Assembly: GCA_947377425.1 (NCBI GenBank)
Contig: CANCFZ010000072.1
Coordinates: 1-10,122, forward strand
Length of the DNA stretch: 10,122 nucleotides
Direction: 5' to 3'
Source of the DNA: Flavobacteriaceae bacterium
GTDB lineage: Bacteria; Bacteroidota; Bacteroidia; Flavobacteriales; Flavobacteriaceae
In this document: positions 6,324 through 10,122 of the stretch, piece after piece
Layout: each line of letters opens with the position of its first letter
Position numbering within the stretch: the first letter of the stretch is position 1
Notes under the pieces: generated by a model
The model's database searches: none
Told to the model about the DNA's origin: nothing
What the model saw: the letters and a program-made list of their open reading frames with translations, nothing else
Translations under genes and position numbers: made by a program

Positions 6324-8111
6324 CTAATACTCACTAAACTGCAAGTTACTTAAGTTTTTATAGATACCATTTTCAATTTCTAATAGCTCTTTGTGTGTTC
6401 CTTTTTCGGCAATTCTTCCATCGTTTAGTACTAAAATAGCATCGGCACTTCTAATGGTTGAAAGCCTGTGAGCAATGATAATGCTTGTTCTTCCTTGCAT
6501 CAAATTCTCTAAAGCTTCTTGTACTAGTTTTTCACTTTCACTGTCTAATGACGAAGTGGCTTCGTCTAATATCAAGATGCTTGGGTTTTTTAATAAGGCA
6601 CGAGCAATGGCAATTCGTTGGCGTTGTCCGCCCGAAAGTTTGATGCCACGTTCTCCAACCAATGTATCAAATTTTTCAGGAAAACCATTTACAAAATCCA
6701 ATGCATTGGCTTGTTTGGCAGCAATCATAATTTCTTCTTCGGTTGCGTTTGGTTTTCCATAAGCAATGTTTTCACGAATGCTTCCGCCAAATAAAATCAC
6801 ATCTTGCGGAACAATACTCATGTTACCACGAAGATTTTCTAAATCATAATCGTAGATGTTTTTATCGTCAATTAAAATTTGTCCGCTTTCAATATCATAA
6901 AAACGCAGTAGTAAGGAAGATATAGTAGATTTGCCAGCACCACTCGGACCAACAATGGCAATCTTTTGACCAAAATTGGCAGTAAAACTAACTTCTTTTA
7001 AAACCTGAACTTCTGGACGTGACGGATAATGAAAGGCAACATTCTGGAAAGTAACGTTTCCTTTAATCTTTTCAGTAGATTGATTTTGATTGGAGTTTAT
7101 TTTTTCTGGAGTTTCATCTAATAGTTCAAAAACTCGTTCGGTTGCTCCAACGGCTTTCTGAATTTGAGCATATAATTCGGCAATTCCACCAAACGAAGCT
7201 CCAATAAAAGTAGAATATAAAACGAAAGAAATCAATTCGCCAACTCCTTTTATTTCGCCACTAATACACAAACTTACGCCATACCAAACTACAGAAACAA
7301 TTGCACCAAACAAGCAAAAAATGATGAACGAAGCAAAATAACCTCGATATTGTCCGCCTTTGATGGCAATTTTTACAATTTCTTGAATCTTGCCTTTGTA
7401 TCGTGCAATTTCGTACCATTCATTTGCAAACGCTTTTACATTGGTAATTCCTTGCAATGTTTCTTCAACAATTACTTGACTTTCGGCAACTTGATCTTGC
7501 ACTTTTTTAGAATATTTTCTAATAAATCTTCCAAAAATAACAGCTGCAACGGCTACAACAGGAACTATTGAAAGCATCATCAAGGTTAACTTTGGACTTA
7601 TAGTTGCCAAGAAAATAATTCCACCAATAATTAAAATAAATTGACGCAAAAATTCAGCAATGGTAGACGTTAAAGTATCTTGAATTTGAGTAATATCAGA
7701 GCTAATTCTACTGTTTAATTCGCCAACTCTTTTTTGAGAAAAAAATGTCATTGGCAATTTTATTAAATTACTGTATAATGCCAATCGAATGTTAGCCAGC
7801 GTATTTTCGGTGAAATTAATAAACAATGACAATCTAAAAAATGAAAAGAAGGATTGTAACATTAAAATCCCCATTAACCCAAGTGCTATATTTTTGGCTT
7901 TAACCAAATCTTTGTTGTTAACACAATCAACTAACATTCCTAATAACTTTGGAAAAGCCAATGCTGTTCCGCCAGTTAATAATAAAAAAAACAATCCCAA
8001 ATAGAATTTCCATTTGTGATTATCTGCATATTTGAATATAAGTAATGCTTTGCTTAATGAGCTTGCGTTGATTTTTGCTTTTGGTAAATCGTTTTCTTCA
8101 AATCGAGCCAT
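6324..8111 (-). CDS. ABC exporter, fused transmembrane and ATPase domains (MsbA/multidrug type)
   Basis: Type IV (B-subfamily) ABC half-transporter of 595 residues, expected to dimerise in the inner membrane and export a lipid, drug or peptide. The N-terminal membrane domain (about 35-315) has segments near 36-56, 77-98, 155-171, 177-194, 258-280 and 290-308. The nucleotide-binding domain starts at about 352 (VTFQNVAFHYPSRPEVQVLK). It has Walker A GPSGAGKST (388-396), Q-loop Gln436 (VPQD), signature LSGGQ (492-496), Walker B ILILDE (512-517) and switch His548 (IIIAHRLST). All ATPase residues are intact. The N-terminus starts MARFEENDLP with no signal peptide. On sequence alone it cannot be told whether this is true MsbA (lipid A flippase) or one of the several MsbA-like exporters typical of flavobacteria. 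Its neighbours give no clue. Confidence 0.92.
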   Translation of the reverse strand: MARFEENDLPKAKINASSLSKALLIFKYADNHKWKFYLGLFFLLLTGGTALAFPKLLGMLVDCVNNKDLVKAKNIALGLMGILMLQSFFSFFRLSLFINFTENTLANIRLALYSNLIKLPMTFFSQKRVGELNSRISSDITQIQDTLTSTIAEFLRQFILIIGGIIFLATISPKLTLMMLSIVPVVAVAAVIFGRFIRKYSKKVQDQVAESQVIVEETLQGITNVKAFANEWYEIARYKGKIQEIVKIAIKGGQYRGYFASFIIFCLFGAIVSVVWYGVSLCISGEIKGVGELISFVLYSTFIGASFGGIAELYAQIQKAVGATERVFELLDETPEKINSNQNQSTEKIKGNVTFQNVAFHYPSRPEVQVLKEVSFTANFGQKIAIVGPSGAGKSTISSLLLRFYDIESGQILIDDKNIYDYDLENLRGNMSIVPQDVILFGGSIRENIAYGKPNATEEEIMIAAKQANALDFVNGFPEKFDTLVGERGIKLSGGQRQRIAIARALLKNPSILILDEATSSLDSESEKLVQEALENLMQGRTSIIIAHRLSTIRSADAILVLNDGRIAEKGTHKELLEIENGIYKNLSNLQFSEY

Positions 8112-8127
8112 TTCTTTTTTTTTATTG

Positions 8128-8135
8128 CAAAAGTA
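8128..8135 (-). promoter_or_regulatory. Candidate -7 element upstream of the ABC exporter gene
   Basis: The minus strand reads TACTTTTG (complement of 8128-8135), a full TAnnTTTG match 17 bases before the ATG at 8111. No TTTG or TTG occurs at the usual 17-19-base distance upstream, and the resulting leader would be short. This is a weak call. The rest of the 214-base gap (8112-8325) between the divergent genes is A/T-rich, and I see no clear plus-strand promoter or other element in it. Confidence 0.3.
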
Positions 8136-8325
8136 AAGAATAAAAGAGTTTTAATTTCTTCTACAAATGGTAAAGTTTCATAAAAAAAACTATTGTAGAT
8201 TATTAGATTTAGAGATACTAATTTAGCAGAGAGTTAAAGTTAAGAGAAAAAAACTTAATTTTAACGCACATTACAAGAACTTAAGATTTAAGAAGCAGCA
8301 TTCTATTAAGTAATTATTTTCTACT

Positions 8326-9024
8326 ATGAGCCACCCATTTTTTGCCCACAAACAAATTGGAATTGTATCCACTTTTTCGCAACTTATTAGTACCGATTTT
8401 AAGGACGAAAAGAATGCCCTGTGCTGGTACCGAAATTTGGAAGGCGATTTTAAAGAGCTAGTAGACCAATTGCAATTAAAAGAAAACGTAACCGAAGTAA
8501 CAGCTAACGACCTATTGGTACTACAACTATCAGAACAAGGCAATGCAGCTAGGGCAATAATCTTAAATGATTTGCAATTATTAACCGATTTTGGAGCTGC
8601 TCCAGTACTTAATTTACTTAAATGTTACGAACGTGATGATGCCTTTGATTTCATTGCTACCGATGTATATTCCTATCATGTAGACCGTTCGCCCATTGCC
8701 ACCGATACTTTTTTATGCACCTACCACGGAACGGCAAGTGATATTATTGCCAATGAAGACGCGTTGCCCAAAATGCTAGTTCCAGAAATTCGAGCACAAT
8801 TGAAAGCGCTTCATGACGGACCAGCAGCCGAATTTGAAGACTTTTTGAAAGACTATTATTTTGATTTGCATTATCAGGCGCAACCCAATACAACACCCAC
8901 TAATTTAGGAGTAGGCCATCTTTGGCGCTTGGCGGTAGACCATCCAACACAACAGGTGCCTCCTTGTATTCATAGAGCGCCTATTGAAAGGGATGGGGAA
9001 TATCGGTTGTTGTTGATTTGTTAG
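8326..9024 (+). CDS. DUF1826-like protein of unknown function
   Basis: 232-residue soluble protein without signal peptide or membrane segment. It resembles the DUF1826 family: SYHVDRSP (about 116-123) followed by the LCTYHG segment (130-135), and the C-terminal IHRAPIERDGEYRLLL. In some bacteria DUF1826 genes sit beside COG0523 zinc metallochaperones and under Zur. No such neighbour or recognisable Zur site is visible here, so a zinc role is not supported. His118-x-Asp120, His216 and Arg227 have the order and spacing of the Fe(II) and 2-oxoglutarate ligands of that oxygenase superfamily (HxD...H...R). This is inference only. By eye the gene is less AT-rich than its neighbours. Its last 24 codons plus stop are repeated at 9940-10011, beyond the transposase. 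The ATG at 8326 is the only sensible start. Confidence 0.78.
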   Translation: MSHPFFAHKQIGIVSTFSQLISTDFKDEKNALCWYRNLEGDFKELVDQLQLKENVTEVTANDLLVLQLSEQGNAARAIILNDLQLLTDFGAAPVLNLLKCYERDDAFDFIATDVYSYHVDRSPIATDTFLCTYHGTASDIIANEDALPKMLVPEIRAQLKALHDGPAAEFEDFLKDYYFDLHYQAQPNTTPTNLGVGHLWRLAVDHPTQQVPPCIHRAPIERDGEYRLLLIC

Positions 9025-9027
9025 AAA
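8956..9027 (+). repeat. 72-base direct repeat, copy 1 (3' end of the DUF1826-like gene)
   Basis: Runs from GTGCCTCC to TTAGAAA. It is 69/72 identical to 9940-10011 in the same orientation, 984 bases away. It covers codons 211-232, the stop codon and three following bases. The left REP palindrome begins within a few bases of its end. Confidence 0.95.
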
Positions 9028-9032
9028 CCCTT

Positions 9033-9063
9033 AACCCTCGGGATTATAAACCCTGCGAGGGTT
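9033..9063. repeat. Left REP palindrome (degenerate); also terminator-like
   Basis: AACCCTCG (9033-9040) pairs with CGAGGGTT (9056-9063). The right half, AAACCCTGCGAGGGTT (9048-9063), equals that of the right-hand REP. The left half has lost CAGGGTTT and reads GGATTAT instead, so the central stem is broken. A short T-run follows (to 9066), and it lies 8 bases after the DUF1826-like stop, so it can also serve as that gene's terminator. Confidence 0.8.
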
Positions 9064-9168
9064 TTTCGATATAATTAAAATTTATTATATTGCACTTTTT
9101 TCCTGATAAACAAAGAATTACGAATCTTACAAGAGTAACTAAAACAACTTATTACACGCCTATAACTA

Positions 9169-9783
9169 ATGGAACAAAAAGTAGCACTTCTTCACGGAAA
9201 TTATTACCACATTTACAATCGTGGTAATAATGGTATAGATGTATTTTTAGAAAATGAAAATTACTATCATTTTCTTCGCTTATATGCCAAATACATTGAG
9301 CCCATAGCCGACACCTATGCCTGGTGTTTGCTAAAAAATCATTTTCATATTTTGATTAGAATAAAAGATAAATCAGAAATTAATGAAAGTGATTTAACCT
9401 ACAGCACCACTGAAAAACCAAAAGTTATTGAGCCGTCAAGACAGTTTTCTCATTTATTTAATGCTTATACCCAAGCCATCAACAAAAGACATAAGCGAAC
9501 AGGGAGTTTGTTTGAAAAAAACTTTGAACGAAAACTCGTTACTACTGAAAGCTATTTTCAAAAACTCATTTTTTATATCCATAATAATCCTGTTCATCAT
9601 GGCTTTGTAAAACAAATGAACTTGTATCCGTGGTCTTCCTTCGAATCAGTTGTTTCAGAAAAACCAACGTTGCTTAAAAGAAATGAAGTCTTAAATTTGT
9701 ATGGTAATAAAGAAGATTTTATCTATTATCATAGTCAGCAACAAAACACAAATGAAATTTTAGAGGTACTTATCGAATCCTAA
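9169..9783 (+). CDS. REP-associated tyrosine transposase (RAYT, Y1/IS200-like HUH superfamily)
   Basis: 204-residue HUH single-strand endonuclease of the REP-associated tyrosine transposase type. Such enzymes nick and move or duplicate REP hairpins and are usually single-copy, domesticated-looking genes. It opens with the family-typical HGNYYHIYNRGNNG. The metal-binding HUH pair is His58-Phe-His60 (LLKNHFHILIR). The nucleophile is most likely Tyr136 in FYIHNNPVHHGF, matching the catalytic Tyr of E. coli TnpA-REP (YIYINPVKHGW). The WSSF segment (about 155-158) is also typical. The region around 98-115 (NAYTQAINKRHKRTGSLF) matches the conserved RAYT middle part. The frame is complete, with no premature stop, so it looks functional. 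REP palindromes flank it on both sides, supporting the RAYT call over an ordinary IS200 transposase. No clear promoter is visible in the 102 bases between the left REP and the ATG. Confidence 0.9.
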   Translation: MEQKVALLHGNYYHIYNRGNNGIDVFLENENYYHFLRLYAKYIEPIADTYAWCLLKNHFHILIRIKDKSEINESDLTYSTTEKPKVIEPSRQFSHLFNAYTQAINKRHKRTGSLFEKNFERKLVTTESYFQKLIFYIHNNPVHHGFVKQMNLYPWSSFESVVSEKPTLLKRNEVLNLYGNKEDFIYYHSQQQNTNEILEVLIES

Positions 9784-9803
9784 TAATCTATACTTTAATC
9801 CTT

Positions 9804-9836
9804 AACCCTCGCAGGGTTTTAAACCCTGCGAGGGTT
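9804..9836. repeat. Right REP palindrome (perfect)
   Basis: AACCCTCGCAGGGTTT (9804-9819), one base, then its exact reverse complement at 9821-9836. Each arm is itself a small inverted repeat (CCCT-CGC-AGGG and CCCT-GCG-AGGG), so the element can fold as one long hairpin or as two adjacent stem-loops. It starts 21 bases after the transposase stop and may also terminate its transcript. Confidence 0.93.
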
Positions 9837-9939
9837 TAGATTAATAAAGTAAAATGGCTTATGGAGTATTTCTAACAACATAAAAATTTTTTGAATTCCC
9901 CATTTTTTTCAATCGCTTTAGTTTCTTTCAGCTCCAATA

Positions 9940-10011
9940 GTGCCTCCTTGCATTCATAGAGCGCCTATTGAAAGGGATGGAGAGTATCGGTTGTTGTTGA
10001 TTTGTTAGAAA
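9940..10011 (+). pseudogene. 3'-end remnant of a DUF1826-like gene (72-base repeat, copy 2)
   Basis: Second copy of the final DUF1826-like codons, encoding VPPCIHRAPIERDGEYRLLL, then IC and the stop TAG (10006-10008). Compared with copy 1 there are three substitutions (TGT/TGC, GGG/GGA, GAA/GAG), all at third positions and all silent. Upstream the frame is open only to a TAG at 9919-9921, with no start codon and no further similarity, so it is not a gene on its own. Silent-only change suggests that both copies spent time as the end of a functional gene. This copy may be the stub of the original resident allele. The alternative is a relic of a tandem paralogue. Confidence 0.8.
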
Positions 10012-10038
10012 AAAACCGACTAGTTTCCTAATCGGGTT
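10009..10038 (-). terminator. Terminator of the minus-strand gene at the right edge
   Basis: Read on the minus strand: AACCCGATTAG, a GAAA tetraloop, CTAGTCGGTT, then seven T. The stem pairs ten bases with one bulged C and one T-G wobble. The U-tract (complement of 10009-10015) is on the minus-strand side. Plus-strand reading lacks a clean U-tract. It lies 19 bases beyond the stop at 10057. Confidence 0.72.
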
Positions 10039-10056
10039 TATATTAAAAATCTATCG

Positions 10057-10122
10057 CTATCCATCAAACAAATTCATTTGCCCATTTTTATCATCAATCT
10101 TTGGATAATACACAGCACTAGG
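10057..10122 (-). CDS. C-terminal end of an unidentified protein, cut by window edge
   Basis: The minus-strand frame entering from the right edge reads PSAVYYPKIDDKNGQMNLFD, then G and a TAG stop at 10059-10057. It is supported as coding by its ordinary amino-acid composition and by the terminator immediately downstream. Tails of the form NGQMNLFDG occur on various DNA-acting and other cytoplasmic proteins, but 21 residues are too few to name the family. It converges on the DUF1826/RAYT region. Confidence 0.5.
   Translation of the reverse strand, partial: PSAVYYPKIDDKNGQMNLFDG

Larger units (their letters stand above)
9028..9839 (+). mobile_element. RAYT-REP unit (transposase gene bracketed by two REP palindromes)
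   Basis: A REP-associated tyrosine transposase gene with a palindrome about 100 bases before its ATG and another about 20 bases after its stop. Both palindromes carry CTTAACCCTCG on the left and TAAACCCTGCGAGGGTTT on the right, so they belong to one REP family. The whole unit lies between the two 72-base gene-end repeats. The stretch from 9840 to 9939, between the right REP and repeat copy 2, holds no gene or element that I recognise. The element's exact ends are uncertain: RAYTs are single-strand HUH enzymes that leave no target duplication. Confidence 0.7.

Noticed and set aside
8161..8198. CTACAA...TTGTAG inverted repeat in the 8112-8325 gap as an operator or terminator
   Set aside because: Only six-base arms about 26 bases apart in A/T-rich sequence, with no U-tract; expected by chance.
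8271..8543. Minus-strand ORF overlapping the start of the DUF1826-like gene
   Set aside because: Antisense shadow of a better supported gene; Cys/Ser-rich low-quality composition and no promoter.
9428..9610. Second plus-strand ORF inside the RAYT gene
   Set aside because: Lies in another frame across the conserved HUH-transposase motifs; a shadow frame.
9033..9836. REP palindromes as part of a CRISPR array
   Set aside because: Only two copies, about 770 bases apart, with a gene between them and no regular spacers or cas genes.
9872..9964. 30-codon open stretch on the minus strand with protein-like composition (ending GEFKKFLCC)
   Set aside because: No ATG in frame, a stop immediately upstream inside the repeat, A-rich sequence that easily gives Lys/Glu codons, and no family recognised. 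It may be a relic, but it cannot be supported as a gene.
8956..10011. The 72-base repeats as a target-site duplication made by the transposase
   Set aside because: RAYT/IS200-type enzymes act on single strands and make no target duplication, and 72 bases is far too long for common DD(E/D) transposases. Silent-only differences also speak against a fresh copy.

Overview
The window looks like chromosomal DNA of a flavobacterium (Bacteroidota, probably Flavobacteriaceae). The DNA is AT-rich. Recognisable promoters fit the Bacteroidota pattern (TTTG, then TAnnTTTG), and genes lack Shine-Dalgarno sites. The gene content also fits: a TonB-dependent receptor with an N-terminal carboxypeptidase-regulatory-like domain, a short MenE, and a RAYT transposase flanked by REP palindromes. 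Genus-level placement is inference.

Layout, left: the window opens inside a CorA-type magnesium channel gene (1-903, 5' end missing). A small, self-contained transcription unit for a 55-residue membrane protein follows (promoter 940-970, ORF 1004-1171). It ends in a symmetric terminator shared with the convergent TonB-dependent receptor gene (1243-3738, minus). Upstream of the receptor is an ArsC-family reductase (3838-4179, minus).

Middle: diverging from arsC is a two-gene unit in which a CPBP/CAAX-type membrane protease (4276-5208) overlaps menE by 8 bases. menE encodes the O-succinylbenzoate-CoA ligase of menaquinone synthesis. A 15-bp-stem terminator (6274-6319) closes the unit. Facing it is a complete homomeric-type ABC exporter with fused membrane and ATPase domains (6324-8111, minus).

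Right: this is the accessory part and the most interesting. A DUF1826-like gene (8326-9024) is followed by a REP palindrome, a REP-associated tyrosine transposase (RAYT, 9169-9783), and a second REP palindrome. Then comes a second copy of the last 72 bases of the DUF1826-like gene region (9940-10011). The two 72-base copies differ at three sites, all synonymous. They therefore look like the ends of two diverged coding alleles, not a fresh duplication. The window ends in the C-terminal end of an unidentified minus-strand gene (10057-10122) with its own terminator.

Most genes here are ordinary flavobacterial housekeeping or envelope genes with no evident common pathway. I do not see a clearly new defence or biosynthetic system. 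The best leads are the RAYT/REP unit bracketed by the duplicated gene end, the possible Fe(II)/2-oxoglutarate-type residue set in the DUF1826-like protein, and the small membrane protein with its own promoter and terminator.
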